The position numbers were made by a program, and so were the translations under genes. From Nilaparvata lugens (lineage: Eukaryota; Arthropoda; Insecta; Hemiptera; Delphacidae), in assembly GCF_014356525.2 (NCBI RefSeq), contig NC_052511.1, forward strand, positions 14,555,942-14,619,941: a stretch of DNA of 64,000 nt, read 5' to 3'. The notes under the pieces were generated by a model. That model was not told the origin of the DNA, did not search any database, and saw nothing but the letters and a program-made list of their open reading frames with translations. This document shows, piece by piece, positions 24,343 through 45,682 of this stretch. Position 1 is the stretch's first letter; every line of letters starts with the position of its first letter.

Positions 24343-27300
24343 TAGTTGCACAAATAACTATTCCCCAACACTTATTCACTAAATCCTCGCTGCTCATCCA
24401 ATTAATTTATTCTATCATCTTGATATCTCCATCTCTCATATTATTTCACAAGGCAATGTGATCCATTTAAATACTTTTGGATATTGATATATGTGTATTC
24501 AATAGGGAACAGGAAGGATCTTGATTGAATAAATTACTCAGACATTGATTTTATTTTTTATTTCATTCGTCATCAATTTTCACAGGTAAGTCTAGTGTCG
24601 GATTTAACACTGTTTATCCATGTCAAAATCGTATTTCAACGTAACATCGTAACATAAAGCTTACAATTAAGTATATAAAATATATCTTATCTCAGTTCAT
24701 TTATTCATTTTTTATATACTGTGTAGTGTGTTCACTTATCATTTTCCAGAGCAACTAGATAAAGTATAAATGTTATGAAAGTAATAAAATTCAAAGAAAA
24801 GAAATATGCACAATTATTTAATATTTTTGTAGCTTTATATACTTATTTGCTATTTTGCTTACATTGAACATCGATCAATTTCACAACAACATATTTTCTA
24901 CACTTATTGTATAGCCTATTAAATATTTTATCAGATTATTAATAGTTAGCATTCACATGAAAAAATAGAGTTGAAATAATACCATGATATTGTTAATTAT
25001 CCCTTAATCAATTATTTTCTGTTGATTGCCACAATTAATTTCCACATCAAGAAAGCATCACGACAGATCATGTTGAATTGTTCCCAATCTCACGTTTTCA
25101 GGGTACCGTATCATATCATCATAGCAATTAGCTATCTCTGCTATTAACTCCAACAAATTCGAATTTGGCGAAATATACGTCAATCTACAAAATACCTCTC
25201 GTATGATGAAAGAAATATTTTTTTCATAATTTGGTATCCACTTTTGGAATTGTAAGTTTGGATTGAAATTCTTCAAATCTCTTTCAACTTCAGTTGATTT
25301 AACTCAATATCAATTTAATTGGTATGTGAATATTTCGATTTTTGATTTCAAATATGAAAGGAGAAAATATAAATTCTTGAGGCAAATCCATCCAATTAAA
25401 TCTTCATACCTTGTGGCTCGTGTAATTAGCTTTGGAGAAAATTGATGAAAAAAACCTGTATGCATTCACATAATTTGCCAATATATTATTCTTCTTGAAA
25501 TAATGCCGAATTGTTATATCAATCAACTGGCTATCTTTCGAATGAATATTGTTTGATTGAAAAATGTTATCTTTATTCAACCTAGGATAGATTATTCAAA
25601 TAAATCTTGCAGACTCATTTTCTAGTAACTTCGAGAAAAAAACGTCTCTCTTGATCGATAATTCAGAGGAAAAATTTATGTGTAACATAGAGATATGAGG
25701 CACACTTAATTCTACTATAGACATCGATATTCATGATAGATATCAGCAAAAATATTTAAAACGTTTTTCGTCAAGTAAGCGGTCTGTATATCAATAATAG
25801 TATTGATACAATTTCCACTTTTGGCAATCATATTTCATATTTTTCGAAATGATAGTTCGCAATTCAGCTCATTGACCTGACCTGATTATCCCAGTTCATC
25901 AACAGTAAACTTCAAGCTGGTTAATTTTTCTGGTATAGAGATAAAAATTCCTTATACAACTGTGAAAGAGTGTGGATTGAAACGCCAAAGATGAATGATG
26001 GAAGTTAATGGGTTTATTCATGGAAGTTAAGGGGTTCAAATATAACAATTTCCTTTGAAAATTGTAGCTAAAACGTCAATGGAAACCGAAACGTCAACCG
26101 TCGATCAACTTGGTTAATTTATTGATCTGTAACTCATGAAAAAAATGATAGAGTTGGAGTTGAATTTTGATAGAAAAATACAGTATCCTCTTACTTGACG
26201 AAAAATTCACACTTGGTAGTAAAATAATTCATGATGATAATTGAATAGCTGTGCTTGTACACCACATCGAGTAGCTTATATTTGATAGATTTACTGTCTT
26301 TTTCCAAGACAAATACAAAATTAAAATTTCTATTTTATTCCTTACAGCTTACCAGTATATAAAATTTACAAATATTTCCAATAGGTCAGATACTATCCAC
26401 TTCCACTGATCATAGAAAAGCAAGAGCTAGGATCTTAGCAGTTTACATTTTACAATTATTACAAATATTCATATAATACAGTTACCATTTATTACAACAT
26501 ACATATATATATTATATACTTTCCTTTTATTGTGCAGAGAAGCGTTTCTGAGTGATCTAGTTGTCTCCTTGAATGTGCTGATTAGGCCTAACTTATACAC
26601 TCGCTAAAATCTATACAAAACAATAATTTGTTCCACGAATACATCAAGTGCAATAAATTAATAATTTTGATTGTTTTTTCCAGTAGAAAGAAGAGTTTGA
26701 TTAATAGATTATCACATTGTATACTCAAAGTTGACGATTTCCAAATGAAGCAAGGTAGCCTATAACACAACAATTTTAATTCATAGATTAGCTTTTGTTC
26801 CTATTTTTATAATATTCAGTTCGGTAGGTACCTAAAATATAGTTTTTCCAAATAAATAGAGTTTTTAGTTGAATTTTGAGCGTGTTTCATAATTTTTTGA
26901 TAAGTAAAAGAATAGAAAGTAATGAATCCAGCAATAGCTCATAAATACTACAGGCACTAGTGCAATAAGGATCTGAATTTTTTTACAAATTCATTGTGAA
27001 AAATTATTCATTTGTGTCCTTGGCTTCCTGAACAAGCGTAACTACTATCAAACGTTATACAGATAGTGAGCAATTCTAAGGTTGATATTGGTCAGATATA
27101 GTGTTTCAATGTGTAAATGCTTCAAAATAATAATAATTTTTCACAATTTTCCCAATGGTCCAAAAATCATCCAACTGCTAATTTTTTTTTGTAAATTATG
27201 CTGGAACAAAAAACTCATGTGGAAAGCTTTGGAAATAGGATAATGAGCATGATAAAGTTTCCTAAACAATTGCTGAAGCTCAAAGATGGTTCTTTAAACT

Positions 27301-30300
27301 TGTATTTGGATCAATTCTTTGAATTCCTTCTAAAATTAGTTTGGCTGAAACTGAATCGATCATGGGTATTGAAAATTTTACTTTGGATCAAATAAGAGAA
27401 TTCGAGTTCAAAAACAAATTGAGTAGATTCGAGTAGCACGAAATTTGAGAGAAAGTAAAGCTGAAAAGAAAAAAAAGTCCAGAGAAAATTTTCTTTTGTA
27501 TCGAACCTTCCTTGATCTATCCCCTGAACATCTGGTTAAGATTCTCACAACTTCTCGACTTGTAATATCGATACTTTTGAAATTTGAAATTTATTTGCCT
27601 ACTCTTTGTTTCCATATTATATCCCAATTCCACACAACAGAAGAAACTAATAGGCCTACTAATAACAGATCTTATAACATCTGCAAGGAAAGTAGGCTAT
27701 ATTATTTTGATTTGAAATTTGAGAATTCAGAATTGAATATAGTGATTTACTAACAATGATAAATCAGGACCCCAATGATATAGGTTGCTGTGTTGACAGA
27801 CGCATAAGGATTTCCTGTAATTGAGATGTGTGCTGTATAAACTGTATAAACTTGATTACATACAACTGAAATGAAAGCATAGTAAAGTCTGATAATTTAA
27901 CATAGTAATCAATGGAGAAGCTTCTTAAATTATCTCATGAAAACACATCGAGTACACAATTATCGTTTATCAGTGCGAAAAATGAACATGGATAAATATC
28001 TTACTGATTAGTAAGAGAGCTTACAGATTCCTCTGAGTTTCATAGAGTATAATCATTAATTGTCATTCATGGACAGTAGAAAAGCGTTCCATCAACTAGC
28101 CTAAAATATTACATACAATTTTGCATTCTTTTACGATACATTAAAGCTCACAAATTGTCATAGCTGTAAGATAAATGTTCGATTGGTAACGGGTAATTCG
28201 AACATATCACTTCAGGCAAGACCTTTACTGAAGCATTTTGTACTGTGCATCCACAATCACATTTATCTTGCTGAAATTTTTTTTACTCTAGGCTAAATTT
28301 TTAGTGTGCACCTAAAATTGACAACTATCCATCGATTCATATATATATATTATATTTAGATATTCATTTATGATACATAAATAGATTTACATCCACAAAT
28401 AATTTATGATTCCGATATCACTATATAGTATTTTTTATATTAGAAGGTACAGTAACATTGAGCACTACAGTAGATCATACCCTACCATATCAATTTCTTC
28501 TTTGGACACAAGTGTATTTATATCTTAAAATCTAATATTTATAATTTGTGCTGACTATAGGCAGTGTCCTAAGTAGGCCTACGGAGGTAACACTTGACAG
28601 ACAGAGAGATATCCTGCTCATTCATAACTTTGTTAGTTGCCACAATATGAACAACAATAGGGTGGGGGTGGGGGTTTCAGGGTCAAAAGCCATACATTCG
28701 AAAATTCATTGATTCCAAGAGACTTTATCTCATCGAAACAAAAAATTAGTTTATGTACCTAAGTTAGAAACTTATTGGAAGCCTGCTCAAATGTTTATCA
28801 AGTGATTTCTTAGAGAATCCTTCTGATTTTGGATTGTTCTTGAATTCTTTTCTGAATCGATCACGAGTTCTTGAATTTGAGTAGAACATGATAGAAACCC
28901 ATACAATAATATTATTCCATCAATAACCTTGATTTTGAATAGTGTCAGCCACGATAATTCTGGAATTCCATTCATCAGCTACTTGTATTTTTTTCAATAA
29001 TGCCCAAGCAGCAAAATAATATCATGATAATCAGTGGTGCCGATCAAAGCGATTTGTGGAGGGGGGATTTGGATGACACTTTGACACTTGGATGACATAC
29101 TCATGTATGCATTTTCCCCTTCCCCACACATGCTCTCACCTAAAACTTAAATCAGAGTTGCAAAGTACTGATATATCTAGAAATGTTTCTTGAATTAACA
29201 TTATTCCAATGAATATTTTATATGGATTGGGATAGTGGAGACTCAATTCTATGAATGAGTGTCTTCTATTCTCATATCAAAGATTCGAATCAATAGGATT
29301 TGAACCTGGTGGCAGATGAGTTTATCTCGGAAGTGATCTTCGGAACAGATTTTTCCCAAAAAAACTGCTATTTATTGAATATGATTTCTCATATCCTCCC
29401 TTAAGAGCAAGCACAACCTCCTTACCCCGCCGGTCTTCATGGTCCATTATTGTCTGACACCCCCTCCCCACATAAATTTAATGAATTTGGCTGTCGCTGA
29501 TGATAATAGTTTCTATGATAATATTCACATGTCGTGCCAAAGGAAAAGATCCGAATACAAAGTTTCTCTTGAATTACTGTGAATATTGTTGAAATCTCTT
29601 ATTTTTCCCTTGCTAACTCTTTCTATTTATGTAGCTATTTTTCTTTTGCTATCATCATATTTCATTACTGTCTTTCAATAAAATTAATTCAGTTAAGTAA
29701 TACTATCCTTTAATAAGTATTACCTACCAGAGGTATTGAAGAACTTTGAATGCATGACTTTTGAGTCCTCTGTTACACATACACTCACACATATACTCAC
29801 AAAGGGTTCACTAGCATTCACAACAAATAACAGCTTTAGTCGCGTCATAGTAGCAAGCAGTTTAAAGAAATTGAAGATTTCAATTCTGAACCAAGTAATA
29901 CATAATAATTATTATATTACACACTTGGAGTGTGATATGCTCTCCTCCTCGTCCATCTTTGTGATGAGTGAATTGTTGATGAGATAAATTGTTGAGTGAA
30001 ATAATTTCAAGATATTATGGGATAATACTGTAATAGACTTAAGAGTACGGTACCTATGTTGAATTATCTTTCACAAGGAATTGATATTCTTACATTCTGC
30101 GCAATTAAAATATCCATTGCACATTATTCAAATTTGAAATAGGACTTTTCAAAATATTTTTATAATCATTTTCTAAGCTTTCAAGTCATGAAAGGTTTTG
30201 TAAAATCAAAATAACTTGATGAAAAATGACAAAAAAATTTACCTAGAGAATATTATAGGCTACACCTTCCACGATTTGATCATATTCCACGATATTTACT

Positions 30301-32710
30301 CTGATAAATATATATGTTTCCATGATATTCTACTCACATTCCCCTGTTATTATATAATATATCTACCAAGAATTATGCTATTGATATGTATGGATTGCGT
30401 AAAGTCACAGTAGTAGGCAAATATTTGTGCTTTTTCATCATAATTTGATTGTTTTTAAAAAATCTAGTAGAGGACATTCTTGAGATATCGTCAATCTGGG
30501 TTATTTCGTACTCAAAAATTATCTGAGTTCATATCAAAACTATGAAATTCCATTTTAGCATAGCTCTACCAATCCAATAATAATTTTTCGAACAATCTAG
30601 TTTGTTTCTTCAGTCAATCAATAAAGAATTTGAATAATTGTTTATGAAATAGCCTATTCCATGAAAATATCCCATGACAGTCATTCACTAACCAGAACAC
30701 ATCTAGAAAAGAAATCCACAGCACTGTATAAAATAATCCTTTTATGAATTAGTATATAGATTAGAAGTATTTTGATATACGGTAGTTCAGTTTTCATTCA
30801 CTGGTACTCGTAATGTCTTATGAATTTTCATTTGCTTTCCAGTTGTAAAAATTCTCACTAGTTATTATTCTCCTGAATATGAGATACAAAATTCTATTTA
30901 GGAGAGTTTGTATATAAAGTTTTGTATTATGTTTGTCTACTTCCATGGCACGTAAAGACAAGTGACCGCTTCGAGGATACAGCTTATTGATTTGAAATGC
31001 AACTAATATCATGGGTGAAATTTGTAATTTTTTATGATCTTGATAATCATGAATTATTCATACATAAAATACATTTATTTTTGAGAGTATTAATATCTTC
31101 CATTATGACGAGATCATGAGCCATATTTGTATTAATGTGGCTTTGTAAAGCTTTTATCTCCCATTTCAAAATGAAACTCGTTCCGATCTGTTCAACTACA
31201 GCCATTTTATTTTTTAATGTGAGTATTGTAACAAGAACAACTTTCTTGAATGTGCGAGGGAATAAGTTTTTGAAAAATATTATAAATAGAACAACTTTCT
31301 TGAATAATTGAGATGATAAGTTTTTGTAGAAGATTATAAATGGAAAATAAATTTTTGGCTCAGAAATTGAATATTGGGCTTATTTATTTTTGAGATTAAA
31401 AGAAAAGTATACATCAGTTTGATTTTTCCAAAATTCTACGCAAGATTTTCTATCACTATATTTATACGTCAAGTTTATGCGAGAGCCTCTGCATTGATAT
31501 GTATTTGATTTTTGGGGGGGAAGAATACATCACAGTATTATATACAATAAGGTGCATTATAGTGTATACATTGCAATACGAAATATAAATAGTTATTATG
31601 TATACACTATATATTTATATATATGCATATAAAATTTCTTGTACAAAGATTTTTTTTCATTGACATCATTCCTCATAATATTTTGATATGTTTCAGTTAC
31701 AAACTAACAAATCCCACTCCCTGTTAATCACCGGGTTCATATTACTTTATAATGATATTTTTCTCGGTCATCTCAGTACCATACCTAATTCTCATTATTT
31801 AGTATTATATATTATATTGTTTCAGGCATGAATGATATGTGTACGTTTTAGGAGAATACCCATATGAAAGTATCCTGTTCGCTTATTGTTTTTCCGTAGG
31901 TATATTACTCTAAAGTTATCAATAATTATTCTAGATATCCATTATTGAAAGTACACCTATAGCAGTTGATTATCAGCTCCATTCATTGGGGAAGTTTGAC
32001 GAACGAAGAGGACATCGTATAAAAAAGCTTCAAGGTTAATAGTATAGGTAGGTATATAATAATATCAACATCTATACATAAATATATATTAATCAACGCT
32101 CAGTTGATGTATAAATTGCCTCCTATATAAATCATCATCCAGGAGTGATTTCATACAATACATAAAGCTCGTTTCGAGGTAACCTATCAGAGGACTAGTT
32201 ATCAGGGGAAAGGGATGAGGGATAGGAAAGAGGAAGGAAGATTAGACAGAGGTAATTTAAGAGGTCCCGCCTCTTAAATCTTGTGCAAAACAATTATATT
32301 TAGTTGTACTAATTATTCTAAGCTCTTTCATTCAAGCTGTGTCACTTACGTCTCGTGTGTATATCGTCGTGGTTGGAAGGGTTTTCTAGGACATCAACGA
32401 TATTGCATCACCATCGAAAGCATTTTCAGTGCTGTGAAGTAACATCAACCATTTCTACATTAGTAGAACTCCCATTGGCTGGCTCAACCAGACCCAACTT
32501 GGTTCTACTGATGCATCAAACCCTCTCTGTTTTCTACTAGCAGGTCTTGTTACAATCACAGTTACTATGTATTACATGCACTTACATACATGTATTCACA
32601 TTACTATGTATTTACATACTATTCATGCTCACTACATGTGTATGCTAGCCGGAGCATTGAGCATGCAAAATTTCTTTTCTAATTTCTCCAATATTGTCGG
32701 ATGTCTAGGT
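24343..32710. other. Gene desert between the peptide-free AT-rich region and acetylcholinesterase
   Basis: No coding exon found on either strand. The part nearest 32.7 kb probably holds the 3' UTR of acetylcholinesterase. A 70-bp tandem duplication at about 31228-31345 is listed separately. Confidence 0.4.
31228..31345. repeat. Two-copy tandem duplication, about 70 bp
   Basis: The block AACAACTTTCTTGAAT...AAGTTTTT...ATTATAAAT appears twice in a row with small differences. Confidence 0.7.
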
Positions 32711-40722
<8,012 letters not shown>

Positions 40723-41562
40723 TTAATATATTACCATTCACTAATTATTATTACTCCGACTATACATTGTGAATTAGTGCTTATTATGTGGAGGGAAACC
40801 AGTTCATATAACTATTGTATACCATATCTTCTTTAAATGTATTTATTCAGGTCGACTTATTTATATTTATGAAATAACATTACAGTATACCCTTTTTTCA
40901 AATTGATGTAAAATAATAATTCAATTTGTGTTTTTAATTTATTTTATTTTAATTTCAAAAAAGGGTACTATAACGCTATTTTATAAATAATTATTGTGGC
41001 TTACATAAATAGAGAATCTGATTCAAATTAATAAATCTACTCATAGGCACTTGCTATTGGCTCTACTTGAGGAATGCATTTTTGTTTGCTGCCAGATTTG
41101 TCAGCTCAAGTTTTCAATTTCATCGGAAATCTGACCGATCATCTTTCGCTAACTAGTCTAAGATAATGGGTCGGGAGTAATCTATATCTCATCAAAATGA
41201 AGTTGATTGCTTTTGTTGAGAATGAGGCCCAAATTAGTCTACTAATATAGTCTTGTGACTTGGTCACTTAGTCTTGTGCATATGGAAAGATTATGATGAG
41301 AAATAAATAAGGTGTGCCAGAAGGAAGAAGAAAAAGGAAGAAGAAATGTAATGTTTGTTTTGATTTTCAATATTATATTGATCTATATATAGTTTTGAGA
41401 TAAATTGCAGTTATTCTAGATGGTCTCGAAGCATCAAAATTAACAGAAGTAGCGAGATTACGAACGTTAATTGACTCAAATAATCAACGAACATGATAAT
41501 AAAGAATGAATGGATTCACCTACAGTGATGAGTAAGATAAATGATTCATTTAATGTTTTAAA

Positions 41563-41733
41563 AATAAGAACTCAATATTAAAAATCAAAACAAAACTAGA
41601 TTAAGAAAACAGAAAAAAGTTGGTTGAAAAAAAGATTGGAAAGTTGGAAAAATTAATTATGAATAAAAACTAGATATTAAAAATTAAAACAAAAGCTGAT
41701 TAAGAAAACAGAAAAAAGTTGCTTGAAAAAAAC
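41563..41733. repeat. Tandem duplication of an A-rich 100-bp block
   Basis: The block with GATTAAGAAAACAGAAAAAA occurs twice, about 100 bp apart, with matching flanks (ATATTAAAAAT before, TTGAAAAAAA after). Confidence 0.75.
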
Positions 41734-42532
41734 AGTCAGCTGATCAATCCGAATAACTGAATTCGACAATATGATGATATCTATTTGAGTGTGGGTGCAC
41801 TCAATTTCCCGCAAATAGAATTCGATTGTCAAGATTATGAATATCAACTATACATTGTCGACAGGAATCAATATCATAGAAAGTGAAAAAGTTGTGATAC
41901 TTCAACTTGTAGGCTAACATGAACTACAGTAATTCATCCATCTGACCTTAAAAAAACAGACATTAGAAGCAGAAATAAATATTATATTAGATTCGAGAGT
42001 CAAATTCCGAATCGAAGAGGAATAATAACAGCTACAATAAGTCTTGTGGCCGATAAACCAATCGAAGGTCAATATCCTTTCCAAGTCTCTTTGCTTGCTC
42101 TATTTCACAGCGCCACTCTTTCCGTCAAGAATTATGGGGAGCTTAAAGGTGCAGAGGCCAGCCCCTTGCTAGGGGGTTGGACGCGACAAAGAATGAGAGC
42201 TTCTTCAACCTTGGCCGGCTGTAGTTCACTCTCTTATTTAAGCGATAAAGTTCAAAGGTCAAACTGAGAGACAGTTAACGAAGTGATAATCCTGGAAAAT
42301 TCATCACCGTCCTTTGTTTTAGATGCTCTCACCATCCAGTCCTCCAATCCTATTCCTTTTTTCTACAATCCTAGATCCTTTATCCACTCCACTCCCACCC
42401 ATGAATTGAGTTGACAAGATAAGTGGATAACACTTCGCTCGGCCGATTCCCATTCAAATTATCACGGAATAAACTTGAATGTTTCGAACCCTGTAGAAAA
42501 CAACCCATACATAACGATTCTTCAGGAGGTTC

Positions 42533-42647
42533 AAGAGTCGACAGGGCAGGAGGCTCTCCTATTGCCAGATTATCTGCTGATTCCTGACCGCCAACCAAAT
42601 CAGCTGATTATCAGCCAATGAGAGAGCTTCCTCCCTTGCCGACTCTT
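42533..42647. repeat. Imperfect palindrome of 115 bp
   Basis: AAGAGTCGACAGGGCAGGAG at the left pairs with CTTCCTCCCTTGCCGACTCTT at the right apart from a few mismatches. Pairing continues through CAGATTATCTGCTGATT and AATCAGCTGATTATCAG, leaving almost no loop. Confidence 0.7.
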
Positions 42648-43200
42648 AAAACGCCTGAAAAGACGCATCGTAGGGCTTGGTCCAAAAAAATGTCACTTAA
42701 CAATTCCCTGAATTCTCTTTTTAAATTTTAGTTCCAACGTTATGAATATTGTAATAATTTCCAACATGATGAACTATAATGAAATAGAAACACACATATG
42801 TTGTCAAATTCTACACAGTTTTATTTGGTGCAGGACCATGGTTTCGTGACCACACATGTGGTTACTTATGAAAATTTTCAGGTGTGTTTTTATTCCATTA
42901 TGGAACGGTTCTACAATATTGACAGTGACTCAGTCGAATTTTTATGATGCACTATTTTGATTGAGCACCTTCCCTTAGTAGGCCTACTTTAGCGAAAGCT
43001 ATGCTGAAACCATGGAGGAACGATTGATTGTTTATTCTATACTATATCATATTGCAGTATAGTATTCGTATGTTGACAAGAAGCATAAGAACCTCTGTAT
43101 ACAAAGTACATTATTTTATGAAGAACACTACATTAGGTACTTAATTAACATGTACTTACTAGGTAATGCATTCGCATGTTTCTTTTATCAGAGGCTATAT

Positions 43201-43222
43201 CAGAGAGTATAGAATGTAACTC
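43201..43222. repeat. Solo copy of the 49.4-kb satellite monomer
   Basis: CAGAGAGTATAGAATGTAAC is the reverse complement of the core of the 32-bp unit at 49386-49738. Confidence 0.5.
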
Positions 43223-43769
43223 TGTCAATCCTCAACATGATATCACATGACGTTCTCTATACTCATTCCATCCTCACTGGGCTATAGCCTATTTCCCTAT
43301 CACAAGGTTCCGAGCCTTCGTGAATGTTTCACAAATCTTCGCAAATGTGATGTACTTGGAAAGCATGTGCACAATGAACGTTGGCTGTACAACTTTTGAT
43401 GAGTACTGACTTGATAGTGGGCAGGTGCTGGGGGGGGGGACATGTGGGAGTTGTGGGGATGTACGGTGGCCTAGTAGGCGATAAAATAGTGGAAAGTGCA
43501 TCAATGCCAGCATGTCCATGTTCGCCGCCTGTCATTGAGAGCTTACATGGAATGCATTTCTAAATCGGGCAGTCGGTCACATCTCTCACCAAATCACAGG
43601 GGGGGGGGGGTGAAAGAGGGGCGGGAGAGGAGGTTGGAGTCCCAGCTTGTAACCCTGACCTTTTGACCTCTAGCATCAGGGTTGACTATGGCCATCCAAC
43701 ATCTGCTTCTTAATAATGCAATTTCATCCATTCACAGGCGCCATTTATCGATCAGTTGTCTCTGCTTCT

Positions 43770-43829
43770 AACTGTCAGCATTGTTTGAATGGGAAATGCA
43801 GGTGTTATTCATCAACAATGCTGACAGTT
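43770..43829. repeat. Inverted repeat with perfect 16-base arms
   Basis: AACTGTCAGCATTGTT (43770-43785) and AACAATGCTGACAGTT (43814-43829). Related sequence (CAATGCTGACAGT) also occurs at about 8335-8352, so this is a dispersed repeat end. Confidence 0.75.
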
Positions 43830-45370
43830 TTCAATGAGTATCACTGGAGCTGCTTTACTTGAATAATGTCTCTCTATCCGTGGATGTTTCAACGCGTTTT
43901 TTCCCAACGGAAACTGCAGTGAATCAGATTTTCACTGTCCGATAGCTTGCTGGATGTTTGTTAAGTGGTTGTTGTGAAGGGTTCTAAGGCCCTTATAACC
44001 TTCCAATACCTGATAAACATCAAAATAGTCTACCTGTTGTTCCTTCCAGATTATCAGGTCTATGTGATTTTTATTGTATGAGCAAATGAAAATCAGCTGA
44101 ATGCTCCCAAACATTTTAATCAGTCAATGCTACTATCAATCAATCAATACGTGATCCTATCATGAAGTATTCGTTTCACTGCACTATAGAAAAACAAAGA
44201 AAATCGAAGAAGGTTGTGTATCGTGAATTATCATAGTAAATCTATGAATTACCAGAATACCACCTATAAAAAGTTAGTTTTGATCGAAATCCAATAATAA
44301 TAATTATGAATCGCTCTTTTCGGCATAGGATTTCAATTTAAATTTTTATGATTTTAACCGGAATAGAGCTCTCATATCAAATCAAGATTATCATGAATAT
44401 ACCATCGTTTCCATCAAAACTCACAGATGTATAGATACTTTTGTTCAAAATCCAAGTATAAACAATTATTGTTCTCGGTAGGGGCTTCCTACCCATGATG
44501 TCCGTAGTCGCAAACTTATCTCAAGTCAAGTTTGTGCTCATTTAGGACTTCCTGTCATTGCGTTGGGCTTGTTAGATATTGAATTAGGGAATAGGTGTTA
44601 CGATTCTCTTTGGTTTCACCCAACCTAGATCTCAATAAACCTGCAGAGAAAGAATTATCTCAATATATTCATGTTCGAAACATTGGAACAAAATGACAAC
44701 AATCAATGACAGATATAATAATTTTGAGCTATTATTATTGGATAAGGACTATGAAGTATGATCTCTAGCGAATAGATATTTTTCGAATCCACGCAGGACC
44801 AACAGATATCGATATTCATCTCAATTTGAAAAACAGAAATGTTTCTCGACCAGCTGATGGTTCATTTATTGAGAAGTGGGTTGCTGAATAATCGCAAGCA
44901 AATCCACCCTTCACATCAATGTATTCCAATTAAATCCGGTTGATTGAAAAGTTGCACAATGCTCAATGGAGATATTTCAATTGAATTCATGCTCTGGTTA
45001 TTGGACAGGCTTATCCAGCCCACATACAATACCCAATTCGGATTGAATGGGATTCCAATTCCCCAACTGGGTGCTGAAAAATGGAGATAACTTTTCGGAA
45101 AAGTCAGGTTGGTTCTGTTTTTTCACAAGCTACTCAGATAACTGTTTGAGGAAAAGCGGTCGGTGTAAATGTTTGTTTTCCCAGGAAAATGATATCAGTA
45201 ACGTTGTTGGAGAGCAGTCAAAATGGAACAATCATTTTGACGTTTGGGATAGGATTCATAATCAAGTCTCAGGCACATTTGCTCCAAATCGATGATCGAA
45301 ATATGTCAAGTGAGTATATGGCTGATAATATAGCCGCTATATTATTATTGCAATTGAAAGAAATATGACT

Positions 45371-45682
45371 ATCTTGAATTTCTTATTACCTTTTTAATAG
45401 CTTAATATAACTATTGACTTTTCATACGATATATTCTGCTGATTCCACTATCCCAATCAAAATAATCTTCATAATAATACAGTATAACAATTTATAGTCT
45501 TCATGAACAGAATCAGTTGTAAGTTGTACACTATACAACTTACAGCTGATTCTGATGATGAAAACTATAATGATATTATTATGAAGATTATTTTGATTGG
45601 GATAGTGGAATCAGCAGAATATATCGTATGAAAAGTCAATAGTTCTATTGAACTATTATGAAAGTAATAAGAAATTCAAGAT
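45371..45682. mobile_element. 312-bp near-complete palindrome (fold-back element)
   Basis: The left half from ATCTTGAATTTCTTATTAC onward pairs with the right half ending GTAATAAGAAATTCAAGAT. The arms include CTGATTCCACTATCCCAATC and its complement. Pairing continues to a centre near 45527, where AAGTTGTA and TACAACTT flank a five-base loop. No coding capacity. Confidence 0.88.

Noticed and set aside
42046..42267. 73-codon frame as an acetylcholinesterase or other exon
   Set aside because: It is on the opposite strand to the esterase, without family motifs or convincing splice sites.
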